Source of the DNA: an uncultured Gammaproteobacteria bacterium
GTDB lineage: Bacteria > Pseudomonadota > Gammaproteobacteria > SZUA-229
Reading direction: 5' to 3'
DNA length: 47,713 bases
Assembly: GCA_937998645.1 (NCBI GenBank)
Contig: CALLCZ010000136.1
Span: 1-47,713, forward strand
A model generated the notes under the pieces. It ran no database searches. It saw only the letters and a list, made by a program, of their open reading frames with translations, and was not told the origin of the DNA. Below are positions 40,763 to 47,713 of this stretch, in pieces; within the stretch, counting starts at the first letter, position 1, and the number at the start of each line of letters is the position of its first letter. Position numbers and translations under genes: made by a program.

Positions 40763-41272
40763 ATGAGTAACAATATCACAAACATTAAAAAGGAGGTCCC
40801 GGTAAAAGCTGAACCTCATGGTTTCTTTCAGGAAATGGAAGAACGTATGCAGGAGCTTGAACGGCATTTTGGATCGCTGTTTCAGCAAGACTGGTTTAAA
40901 CCCATGCACCTGGAATTTCCCGAATGGACGCGGCGTGGAATGTTGGAATTGAAAACTCCAAAGGTTGATATTATCGAACGTGATAATGACATTCTGGTGC
41001 GGGCTGAAATAGCCGGTGTGAAGAAGGAAGACCTTGACGTTTCGTTAACGGAAACTGCAATTACGATCAAGGGCAGCACCAGTGAAGAAATAAAAGAGGA
41101 AAAAGGCGATTACTTCAGAAGCGAAACAATGAAAGGAGAATTTTCACGCACCCTGGCCCTGCCTGCTAAAGTGGACGGCGGCAAGGCAGAGTCAACATAC
41201 AAGGATGGTATGCTTGAAGTTATCGTTCCAAAGCTGGAAAAAGCAAGGAGGCATAAAGTAACGGTGACATAA
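40763..41272 (+). CDS. Small heat shock protein, Hsp20 family
   Basis: The strong ribosome site AGGAGGTG fixes the ATG at 40763. The 169-residue chaperone has an N-terminal arm (FFQEMEERMQELERHFGSLF) and an alpha-crystallin domain from about residue 65: PKVDIIERDNDILVRAEIAG, VKKEDLDVSLTETAITIKGS, YFRSETMKGEFSRTLALPAK and STYKDGMLEVIVPKLEKARR. The GMLEV and A-x-x-x-n-G-v-L motif region is kept; the C-terminal I-x-I motif is replaced by HKVTVT. It holds unfolded proteins during stress. A stress-associated membrane protein gene follows. Confidence 0.93.
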   Translation: MSNNITNIKKEVPVKAEPHGFFQEMEERMQELERHFGSLFQQDWFKPMHLEFPEWTRRGMLELKTPKVDIIERDNDILVRAEIAGVKKEDLDVSLTETAITIKGSTSEEIKEEKGDYFRSETMKGEFSRTLALPAKVDGGKAESTYKDGMLEVIVPKLEKARRHKVTVT

Positions 41273-41489
41273 AACGTGACAACGGAAATTGTAAAAAAAT
41301 AAGGAAGTGTTCTTTATAAGTTAAATTAGAATGGACTGGCGACTACAGGGAAAATACATACAGTGTTGCCAGTCTTTTTATAGCCAAATAAAAGGGTATA
41401 ACAGGTGGCAGAAATATACCAACCGTGGCCTGTCTCCGGTTATTCCTTCTATGATATGTTGCGGGCACCTTGTTGAGAGGAAGTACTTT

Positions 41490-41738
41490 ATGGGTATAAT
41501 TTCGTGGATTGTTATGGGACTGGTCGCAGGTGCGCTAGCAAAATGGATCATGCCGGGCAATGACCCCGGAGGCCTCATAGTCACCATACTGATCGGAATT
41601 GCGGGTGCGTTTGTTGGAGGTTTTATCGGTACGCAGGTCGGTCTGGGTTCGGTTACCGGTTTTGATCTGGTCAGTATGGCGCTTGCTATCGGTGGTGCAC
41701 TGGTATTGCTGTATGGCTACAGGTTGTTGAATAAATGA
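41490..41738 (+). CDS. GlsB/YeaQ/YmgE family small membrane protein
   Basis: An 82-residue protein from the ATG at 41490 with AGAGGAAG upstream. Three membrane helices with the glycine-rich family pattern: IISWIVMGLVAGALAKWIMP, then GNDPGGLIVTILIGIAGAFV, GGFIGT and a last helix VSMALAIGGALVLLYGYRLL. The family (transglycosylase-associated by name only) is linked to stress response; no enzyme activity is known. The place next to Hsp20 fits. The frame is open upstream to 41331, but that part is not protein-like. Confidence 0.88.
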   Translation: MGIISWIVMGLVAGALAKWIMPGNDPGGLIVTILIGIAGAFVGGFIGTQVGLGSVTGFDLVSMALAIGGALVLLYGYRLLNK

Positions 41739-41814
41739 AGTGTGCAGTGCAGCGATACTCACGCGGTTAAATTCATACAGAAACCGAAATAACAGGGAAG
41801 GTGGCAGAATGTAT

Positions 41815-41868
41815 GGGATCAGGCTTTACAATTCACACCACATTTATGCAAATGTAATGCCTGACCCC
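41815..41868. terminator. Repeat-derived hairpin between convergent genes
   Basis: GGGATCAGGCTTTACAATT (41815-41833) is nearly the reverse complement of AATGTAATGCCTGACCCC (41851-41868). It lies between GlsB/YeaQ (plus) and the secreted protein gene (minus), a likely two-way terminator of the GGTCAGA repeat style. Confidence 0.6.
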
Positions 41869-41922
41869 GTTAGTTGTTTTTCAATTTAAGTTGTTAACTG
41901 CGCCGATCTCGATTCATCACGG

Positions 41923-44052
41923 TTAGCGTACCAGGCCCGATGGTCCAGGTGGTTTACCGAGGTAGCGCCGCGCCCGCAGAATATCCGGTACATCCACGAT
42001 ACCGTTTCCATTGAGATCGGCATCTGCATCAGCTGTTCCAAAAACACTGCCGAATATCGCCATATCAGCCGCATCAACCAGCTTCGACTGGTCAAGATCG
42101 GGATCGCAAAGACTGCCAAAGCCATCGGCGTTGCTGTCACGTTGATCGCTATTCGGTACCAGTATGCAGTTATCCAGTGGGTCAAGGATCGTGTCAGAGT
42201 CTGTATCCACTCTCGGTGCAGCAGCCCGCATAACGGAGAACCGGGGAATGCCATCCACGCTGGTAATAATTATCAAATATGCCCCCGCATTGAAAATCCG
42301 TAGTGGATCACCGACAACCGGGAAGCTGTCAACAATAGCGTAGTTTGCACTCCATTCCTGGATTTCACTGCCGTTAACCCCGGGAATCAGCGTGAATAAT
42401 GTACCGTCTACCCAGGTGGCATCATGAATATTGTTGGACAGGGTATCGACCTGTTGCAGGCTGATAGCATCGTAAATTCTGCCAGAGCCCAGTAACACCA
42501 CGGAGCCATCAGGCGCTACCCGGATAGGATGCAATATTCCTTCACTGCTGTGATAGGGCGAATCCATTTTGGCGCCAATGAAGCCATTGATATCGATGTC
42601 CTCCCACAGTACGTCATTCGGGGAGGTGTCATCACGGAAGAAATACATCTTGCGATTGGCTGCATTCCAGATGTATTCAGTTGAGAAGTAGTTCCACTCC
42701 TCCTGGGAAAGCAGCACGCCGGACGGATCATAGGTAAAGTGGGACACCCAGGCGCCGGAAGGATCGACCACAAAAACGAATTCGCCAGCCGTTGCCAGGC
42801 CATTCGGTGATTGCGGCGAATTCACAAAAGGAACTTCTGCAGCTGAGGCCGCAACATCAATCTGTGTAATCTTGCCGGATTCATAAGCAAGATACAGGGT
42901 ATTGGTCTCGGCTGAGAAAGCCATATACTTCACTGTTTCCACCAGTGGAATACTGTTTACGTACCGGCGCTGAGCCGCTGACCATTGGAATATACTCAGG
43001 TTTGCGTTACTCAACAGAAAGACAGAACGACCTTTACCCTGAACAATCGCATCCGGGGTATAGACGAGGCCGTTTGGATTAACCGGGGTGCCGGGGACAT
43101 CAGGCGTTAACAGGCTGACTGGAATCAGCTCTACGTCGAGTGCCTGTAAATCATTGGTAAAAAACGCAAAGATAGTGTCCCCATGTACATAAATATTATC
43201 CAGCATCATGGATGCAGTGTGGTTCCCTGTCTCGAGAAATGTATTCGAGTAGGAATACAAAGTGTCACCTCTTAGAACGACAGGCAAGTCGCCATAGAAA
43301 TCGATATCATCGAAACTACCGGCAAGGCTGTTGTTATAGGTGAGATCAGAGGTGCTATAAATGACTCCGGAGTTATCGACAACCCTGGCATCACCCGGGA
43401 ACACGTAGGTTTTGCTGGCCGAAGGGTAATCACCATGGTACGGACTGTCCTTCTGAAGCCCCAGTGTTCCATCCGGATTGGTAACGATTTCCACGATATC
43501 TGAAGGACTTACACCGGAAGTGCGCGCAAAAATCTTACCCGGTGTCGGAGCAATCGACGGCCCCGTCATATTGTAAGAATATGTTTTCCAGTCGATCTGT
43601 ACACCGCTGAACTTGTCAACGCTCAGCAGGTTGCCATAACTGTGAAACAGATAGAGATAGCCGCCGTTTACCAGCAGGTCGGTCACATCAGCGTTAGTAT
43701 TTTGCAGGTGCATTTCACCCGTGCCATCCAGTGCGAAGCGCGAAGTTCTGCGGCCGAAACTTATATAGAGCCCATCCTGGTCAACTGTAAAAGCCGTCGG
43801 TATGTCACTTAGTGTTATGTTCGGCAGAATAGACTGGCTAGCCAGATCATAGCGTTCTATTACTGTCGGTGAGTCATAAAGAAAGTATGCAATTCCGGCA
43901 TGCTCTGTAGATTGTATCCAGTTCGCAGCCTGGGACGGTACGCAAGCTGTCATCAGTAGCAGAAAAGCAATGAAGCGAAATTGCCGCTTGAGATTATTCG
44001 GAAAGACCAACATGGTAAATATGTGATGTCTGACTGACGCGGGGAAATTCAT
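41923..44052 (-). CDS. Secreted 709-residue protein with beta-propeller-like body and TSP3/dockerin-like C-terminus
   Basis: GGGAG eight bases upstream supports the ATG at 44052. The signal peptide is LKRQFRFIAFLLLMTACVPS..A. The ~560-residue body is rich in repeated strand pairs with PNGL, YLAYESGK, VFVVDPSG and similar motifs, consistent with one or two beta-propellers. The C-terminus has a thrombospondin type 3-like calcium repeat (DTDSDTILDPLDNCILVPNS then DQRDSNADGFGSLCDPDLDQ) and a dockerin-like segment (ADADLNGNGIVDVPDILRAR), closing with a Gly/Pro-rich tail. The calcium-binding D-x-D-x-D loops are intact. Such proteins are common in marine gammaproteobacteria, but no partner cohesin is known. 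Function unknown. Confidence 0.72.
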   Translation of the reverse strand: MNFPASVRHHIFTMLVFPNNLKRQFRFIAFLLLMTACVPSQAANWIQSTEHAGIAYFLYDSPTVIERYDLASQSILPNITLSDIPTAFTVDQDGLYISFGRRTSRFALDGTGEMHLQNTNADVTDLLVNGGYLYLFHSYGNLLSVDKFSGVQIDWKTYSYNMTGPSIAPTPGKIFARTSGVSPSDIVEIVTNPDGTLGLQKDSPYHGDYPSASKTYVFPGDARVVDNSGVIYSTSDLTYNNSLAGSFDDIDFYGDLPVVLRGDTLYSYSNTFLETGNHTASMMLDNIYVHGDTIFAFFTNDLQALDVELIPVSLLTPDVPGTPVNPNGLVYTPDAIVQGKGRSVFLLSNANLSIFQWSAAQRRYVNSIPLVETVKYMAFSAETNTLYLAYESGKITQIDVAASAAEVPFVNSPQSPNGLATAGEFVFVVDPSGAWVSHFTYDPSGVLLSQEEWNYFSTEYIWNAANRKMYFFRDDTSPNDVLWEDIDINGFIGAKMDSPYHSSEGILHPIRVAPDGSVVLLGSGRIYDAISLQQVDTLSNNIHDATWVDGTLFTLIPGVNGSEIQEWSANYAIVDSFPVVGDPLRIFNAGAYLIIITSVDGIPRFSVMRAAAPRVDTDSDTILDPLDNCILVPNSDQRDSNADGFGSLCDPDLDQSKLVDAADMAIFGSVFGTADADADLNGNGIVDVPDILRARRYLGKPPGPSGLVR

Positions 44053-44170
44053 ACTCTGCTCCCTGATTGATTGCCCGGACTGTGGATAATAATTGTTATG
44101 CCCGGATTCAAACAGATTGTTTACAGGCCAGTCAAGCGCTTATTTCGACGAGAGACGGATCATTGAGAAT

Positions 44171-44202
44171 ATACACTATAACTAGAGTTAATCGCACTCT
44201 GG
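44171..44202. repeat. Family A half copy
   Basis: TATAACTAGAGTTAATCGCA followed by CTCTGG matches the centre and right arm of family A; the left arm is lost. It lies between the secreted protein gene and pilU, where no gene is seen. Confidence 0.45.
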
Positions 44203-44290
44203 TATTAGCAAAATGCAGCGCTGAATCAGAATTATCAGAGGAAGCTGCAACTCTACATTAAGGGCAGGAGTCGATTGAAATATCAGCTTA

Positions 44291-45391
44291 CTAGCTGACC
44301 CCGCCTATGCTGTTACCTGCCTGGGAGCCGCCGCCTTCACCAAGTCCAATTTTCAGGCGCAGGTTATTTTCGCTATCTGCGTTTTTGAGAGCATCCTCAC
44401 GTGATATCTTTCCGGACTTGTACAGGTTGTAAACAGAGGTATCAAATGTTTGCATACCCAGGGTTTCCGATTTTTCCATGATTTCCTTCATCTCACTGAT
44501 ATTGCCCTCTTTGATCAGTTCGGCAATGCGGGGAGAGTTCAGCAGGACTTCGAAGGCGGCACAACGTTGGCCTTCCAGGGTATTTATCAGGCGCTGCGAT
44601 ACAAATGCTCTCAGGTTCAGCGACAGGTCAGTGAGCAGGGATGAGCGTTTCTCTTCCGGGAAGAAGTTAATGATGCGATCCAGCGCCTGGTTAGCATTGT
44701 TCGCGTGAAGTGATGAAATCGTAAGGTGTCCGGTTTCTGCGAAAGCGAGCGCATGTTCCATGGTCTCTCGATTGCGAATCTCACCGATGAGGATAACATC
44801 AGGCGCCTGCCTCAATGTGTTCGTGAGAGCATCTTCGAAACTGTCGGTATCCATGCCTACTTCACGCTGGTTCACAATACAGCCCTGGTGCTTATGAATA
44901 AATTCGATTGGATCTTCGATGGTAATGATATGGCCTCTGGTGTTGGCATTACGATATCCGATCAATGACGCAAGCGAAGTTGACTTGCCGGTCCCGGTGC
45001 CACCCACTATCAGTATCAGCCCGTGTTTTACCATGATGATTTTCTTCAGTACTTCTGGCAGGCCCAGCGTTTCCATGTTCGGGATTTCAGTCTGGATGTT
45101 TCTAATCACCATCGCGACTTCGCCGCGCTGTTTGAAAATATTGACACGAAAACGACCGATTCCTGGCAATGACATTGCCAGATTCATTTCAGGTTTATTG
45201 CTGAATTCTTCGCGTTGTTTTTCGTTCATAATTTCATTAGCGAGATTCTCTACATATCCCGCCGGGCAACTTTCCTTACCCAGTGGTTTGAGCACGCCAT
45301 TGAACTTGGCGCTGGGTATGGCGCCGGTTGAAAGATAGACGTCTGAACCGTCTTTTTCAGCGAGGAGCTTAAGGTAGGGGGCAACTTTCAT
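44291..45391 (-). CDS. pilU: Type IV pilus retraction ATPase PilU
   Basis: A 366-residue PilT/PilU-family ATPase. Walker A is G130-G-T-G-T-G-K136-S; the Asp box is HIITIEDPIEFIH, Walker B is DVILIGEIRN, and the His box is GHLTISSLHANNA. The ESETLGMQTFDTSVYNLYKS segment and SENNLRLKIGLGEG near the end match PilU rather than PilT. PilU helps PilT power pilus retraction for twitching, attachment and DNA uptake. The ATG at 45391 has AGGA eight bases upstream. It stands alone: no pilT partner is seen in the 260 bases upstream, where pilT often lies. Confidence 0.88.
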   Translation of the reverse strand: MKVAPYLKLLAEKDGSDVYLSTGAIPSAKFNGVLKPLGKESCPAGYVENLANEIMNEKQREEFSNKPEMNLAMSLPGIGRFRVNIFKQRGEVAMVIRNIQTEIPNMETLGLPEVLKKIIMVKHGLILIVGGTGTGKSTSLASLIGYRNANTRGHIITIEDPIEFIHKHQGCIVNQREVGMDTDSFEDALTNTLRQAPDVILIGEIRNRETMEHALAFAETGHLTISSLHANNANQALDRIINFFPEEKRSSLLTDLSLNLRAFVSQRLINTLEGQRCAAFEVLLNSPRIAELIKEGNISEMKEIMEKSETLGMQTFDTSVYNLYKSGKISREDALKNADSENNLRLKIGLGEGGGSQAGNSIGGVS

Positions 45392-45487
45392 TTTTGTCCT
45401 TTTGCTTTTAACTATGCGTAAACCTAGTATAGACATACTTGCCTGAGATGCAGGATGAAAATGCCGGGGCTAAAAAAGTGAGAATAT

Positions 45488-45543
45488 ATGGGGTCTGAGA
45501 ACAATTGTTTCTAATCTTAGGGTTCATTGCTCCCTGACTCGAG
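45488..45543. repeat. Family A palindrome copy
   Basis: ATGGGGTCTGAGAACAATTG, then TTTCTAATCTTAGGG, then TTCATTGCTCCCTGACTCG. The arms GGGTCTGAGAACAAT and ATTGCTCCCTGACTC pair imperfectly. It lies about 110 bases before the TPP enzyme gene, in the divergent promoter region with pilU. Confidence 0.6.
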
Positions 45544-45651
45544 TCATCTTTAACCCATACAAAGGCAAGCAGTAAAATGGGCTGCAGGATAAAATTTTAA
45601 TCAATGCATCTATGTGGTTAAATAATCCTTCCTTTCCCTTTAATAATTACA

Positions 45652-47328
45652 ATGGAAATACAGGTTAGTCAGCTCATCGTGCGTTTTTTGCAGCAGCTGG
45701 GCGTAGATACAATTTTTGGTATGCCCGGAGCGCATATTCTGCCCGTCTATGACGCGTTATACGATTCCGATATACAGAGTGTGCTGGTCAAGCATGAGCA
45801 GGGCGCTGCTTTCATGGCTGGCGGCCTGGCACGCGCCACAGGCCGTATCGGTGCCTGCATTACCACAACCGGGCCAGGGGCCACCAACCTGGTCACAGGT
45901 ATTGCCAATGCCTACGTGGATAAGCTGCCCGTCATTGCCATTACCGGTGAAGTACCGACCTACGCTTTCGGCAAAGGCGGTTTGCAGGAAAGCTCCGGTG
46001 AAGGCGGAACCGTCGATCAGGTCACGCTATTTGCCGGGGTCACAAGCTATCATAAATTGATAGAGCGCACCGATTACCTGGCGAGTGTACTCAATGAGGC
46101 GGCCAAATATCTGAGAGCGGAAATCCCCGGTCCTGTGGTATTGAGTATTCCCTATAATGTACAGAAGGAACTCGTTGACGAGGCGATTCTTGATCAACTG
46201 CTATCCCGTGCTCCGGCACCTGCTCCACTACCGACAATTCCCCGGCCCTTGATCGACGACAGTATCGAATTACTGAAGCAGGCCGAATCTCCACTGATTG
46301 TCGCGGGCTATGGATGTATTCGCTCCGGTGCACAATCGGTGCTGCAGCAATTCTGCGAACGCATGAATATTCCCGTGACTACCAGCCTGAAAGCTAAGGG
46401 TGCAGTGGATGAGCACTCGCCGTTATCGCTGGGTAGCCTGGGGGTGACCAGTGCGGGTTATGCGCTGCAGTACCTGCAGCAGAAAACCGATTTACTGATA
46501 CTGCTGGGCGCCGGTTTCAATGAGCGTACCAGTTATGTCTGGAACCAGAACCTGTTAAGAGACAAGGCGATCATTCAGGTCGATAACAATCCACATCAGC
46601 TTGATAAAGTATTTACAGCGAATGTGTCCATACAGGCGGATCTGGGTGATTACCTGACAGCACTGGATCAGGCCGCTAGAGATGAAGGCCTGGCAGCGAA
46701 AACATGTATCGATATACTCAGGTATAAAACGGACATTGAAAGCAGGGCGGAAGCCGAAGGTAGCCGGATTTTTGACTCGAAGTTCGACCTGGTGAAGTGT
46801 TTTTACAGGCAGTTAGAACAGCACTTTACTGAAGGCATCGATCTGTTTGATGACAACATCGTATTCGCGCAGAGCTTTTATCGCGTCAGGCAGTGTGACC
46901 GCTTTTACCCCAACACCGGCGTGTCATCGCTGGGGCATGCCATTCCCGCTGCAATCGGCGCCGGGTTCAAAGTTGAAAGGCCTGTTTTTGCATTGATTGG
47001 TGATGGCGGCTTCCAGATGTGCGCGATGGAAATCATGACGGCCGTTAACTATAAAATACCGCTCACTGTCGTCGTCTTCAATAATCAGACCATGGGACTG
47101 ATACGCAAGAACCAGCACCAGCAGTATGAGCAACGATTCATTGATTGTGACTTCGTCAACCCGGATTTCGCGCTGCTGGCAAAGTCCTTTGGTATTACCC
47201 ATAGAAAGGTAGACAGCATTCAACATTGCGAATCGCTGTTTGATCAACTGGACGTACATCATGATATTAATCTGGTCGAGGTGATGCTCGATCAGGATGC
47301 CTATCCCAACTACTCGTCGCAACGTTAA
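45652..47328 (+). CDS. Thiamine-diphosphate enzyme, acetolactate synthase large-subunit-like
   Basis: A 558-residue protein with the three-domain layout of ThDP decarboxylase-like enzymes. E49 in VKHEQGAAFMAGGLARATG activates the cofactor; TTTGPGATNLVTGIANAYVD follows. The ThDP-Mg motif G450-D-G-G runs to NN in VVVFNNQTMGLI. PGPVVLSIPYNVQKELV ends the first domain. It is related to acetolactate synthase (IlvB/AlsS group) but shorter, and no regulatory small subunit follows. It is probably the first of two coupled genes: a glycosyltransferase-like frame starts six bases after the stop. The substrate is unknown; catabolic acetolactate or sulfoacetaldehyde-type activities are options. Confidence 0.8.
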   Translation: MEIQVSQLIVRFLQQLGVDTIFGMPGAHILPVYDALYDSDIQSVLVKHEQGAAFMAGGLARATGRIGACITTTGPGATNLVTGIANAYVDKLPVIAITGEVPTYAFGKGGLQESSGEGGTVDQVTLFAGVTSYHKLIERTDYLASVLNEAAKYLRAEIPGPVVLSIPYNVQKELVDEAILDQLLSRAPAPAPLPTIPRPLIDDSIELLKQAESPLIVAGYGCIRSGAQSVLQQFCERMNIPVTTSLKAKGAVDEHSPLSLGSLGVTSAGYALQYLQQKTDLLILLGAGFNERTSYVWNQNLLRDKAIIQVDNNPHQLDKVFTANVSIQADLGDYLTALDQAARDEGLAAKTCIDILRYKTDIESRAEAEGSRIFDSKFDLVKCFYRQLEQHFTEGIDLFDDNIVFAQSFYRVRQCDRFYPNTGVSSLGHAIPAAIGAGFKVERPVFALIGDGGFQMCAMEIMTAVNYKIPLTVVVFNNQTMGLIRKNQHQQYEQRFIDCDFVNPDFALLAKSFGITHRKVDSIQHCESLFDQLDVHHDINLVEVMLDQDAYPNYSSQR

Positions 47329-47334
47329 TCACCC

Positions 47335-47713
47335 ATGCTGCTCGATCAGACCGCGGCCTTGCGTCAGTGCATCCGCCAGCACCAGGATACGCTTCCGGCA
47401 CTTGCCCCTTATGCCGATGCTGTTCTGTACGCGCTTGAGCACGATGACCTGCCGGCGCTGACCGCTATTTATCACGCCGTATATCCCTTGCTCGAACAGG
47501 AAATCTGGAGCGGACAGGCGTTTCACAGCACACTGGATTTATATCAATCGCTGTTCCGCGAGCAGGAGGCCTTGATACAGCACGCAGGAAATGACCAGCG
47601 CTATCAGTTCATATTGAGCATCCCCGTAGCCGATCGCCCGCAGCATGTAAAACGCTGCCTTGAAAGCATTTATCAGCAATGTGTGAGCTATGCCTATGGT
47701 GGGCGCAGCAACG
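47335..47713 (+). CDS. Glycosyltransferase family 2-like protein, 5' part only (cut by window edge)
   Basis: From the ATG at 47335 the frame stays open to the end (126 codons). The first ~95 residues are helical (MLLDQTAALRQCIRQHQDTL). Then FILSIPVADRPQHVKRCLES and IYQQCVSYAYGG begin, matching the start of a family 2 glycosyltransferase fold (a strand ending in P-V-x-D-R-P, then C-L-x-S-I). Only six bases separate it from the TPP enzyme stop codon, so they are co-translated. There is no ribosome site in the gap. The remainder lies outside the window. Confidence 0.6.
   Translation, partial: MLLDQTAALRQCIRQHQDTLPALAPYADAVLYALEHDDLPALTAIYHAVYPLLEQEIWSGQAFHSTLDLYQSLFREQEALIQHAGNDQRYQFILSIPVADRPQHVKRCLESIYQQCVSYAYGGRSN

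Noticed and set aside
41331-41489. Longer N-terminus for the GlsB/YeaQ protein
   Set aside because: A good ribosome site precedes the ATG at 41490, which also begins the conserved family sequence; the upstream codons look non-coding.
44067-44261. 64-codon plus-strand frame between the secreted protein and pilU
   Set aside because: It overlaps a family A half repeat and has no protein-like composition or start signal.
1-47713. Possible CRISPR array from recurring GGGTCAGA sequences
   Set aside because: Copies are kilobases apart, palindromic and variable in length, with no regular spacers and no cas genes. They fit dispersed REP-like repeats.

Overview
The window reads as a piece of a gammaproteobacterial chromosome, probably marine or sediment-dwelling. 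The basis is a PilU-type twitching ATPase, a methylcitrate cycle operon, a DUF3616 and OprP-like porin pair, bacteriohemerythrin, a PilZ protein, a secreted TSP3/dockerin-like protein, and very many short palindromic repeats of the GGGTCAGA...TCTGACCC type. No rRNA, tRNA, CRISPR array, transposase, integrase or phage gene was seen. Both ends cut through genes.

Layout. 0-4 kb: the 5' part of an exported protein (minus) and a dipeptide-type ABC importer (binding protein and two permeases) with no ATPase gene. 4.1-9.1 kb: small envelope proteins, namely a coiled-coil membrane protein, an XRE-type regulator divergent from a lipoprotein, an exported protein and two tandem paralogous exported proteins. 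9.1-14.6 kb: a single solute-binding protein, a DUF2721 protein, phosphofructokinase, small membrane proteins, a PilZ protein and a cytochrome c. 14.8-20.2 kb: a Ser/Thr kinase fused to a formylglycine-enzyme-like domain, an NrfJ-like exported protein, a lipoprotein, bacteriohemerythrin, a cysteine hydrolase and a methyltransferase. 20.2-32.1 kb, the best understood block: an alpha/beta hydrolase, then prpE-prpB-prpC-prpD-acuI for propionate/propionyl-CoA use, then a GNAT-type lysine acetyltransferase (Pat) divergent from an HDAC/AcuC-like deacetylase. The last two are plausible post-translational controllers of PrpE.

32.1-38.8 kb: a fossil of a hydrolase gene end; an operon of a PycTM-like membrane protein, a DUF3616 protein and a porin; a membrane-anchored spermidine-synthase-like protein bracketed by ~155-bp direct repeats; and a second NrfJ-like domain, here fused to a TlpA-type thioredoxin. 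38.8-47.7 kb: an inverted-repeat intergenic region, an M43 metalloprotease, Hsp20, a GlsB/YeaQ protein, a 709-residue secreted protein, PilU, an acetolactate-synthase-like TPP enzyme and the start of a glycosyltransferase-like gene.

The most unusual features are the density of dispersed palindromes, which fill six of the eight convergent gene junctions and in one case supply the end of a coding sequence; the repeat-bracketed gene at 36-37.9 kb; the acetylation pair beside the propionate operon; and an orphan Pycsar-effector-like protein in an operon with a porin. No complete new defence or mobile system can be shown from the sequence alone.
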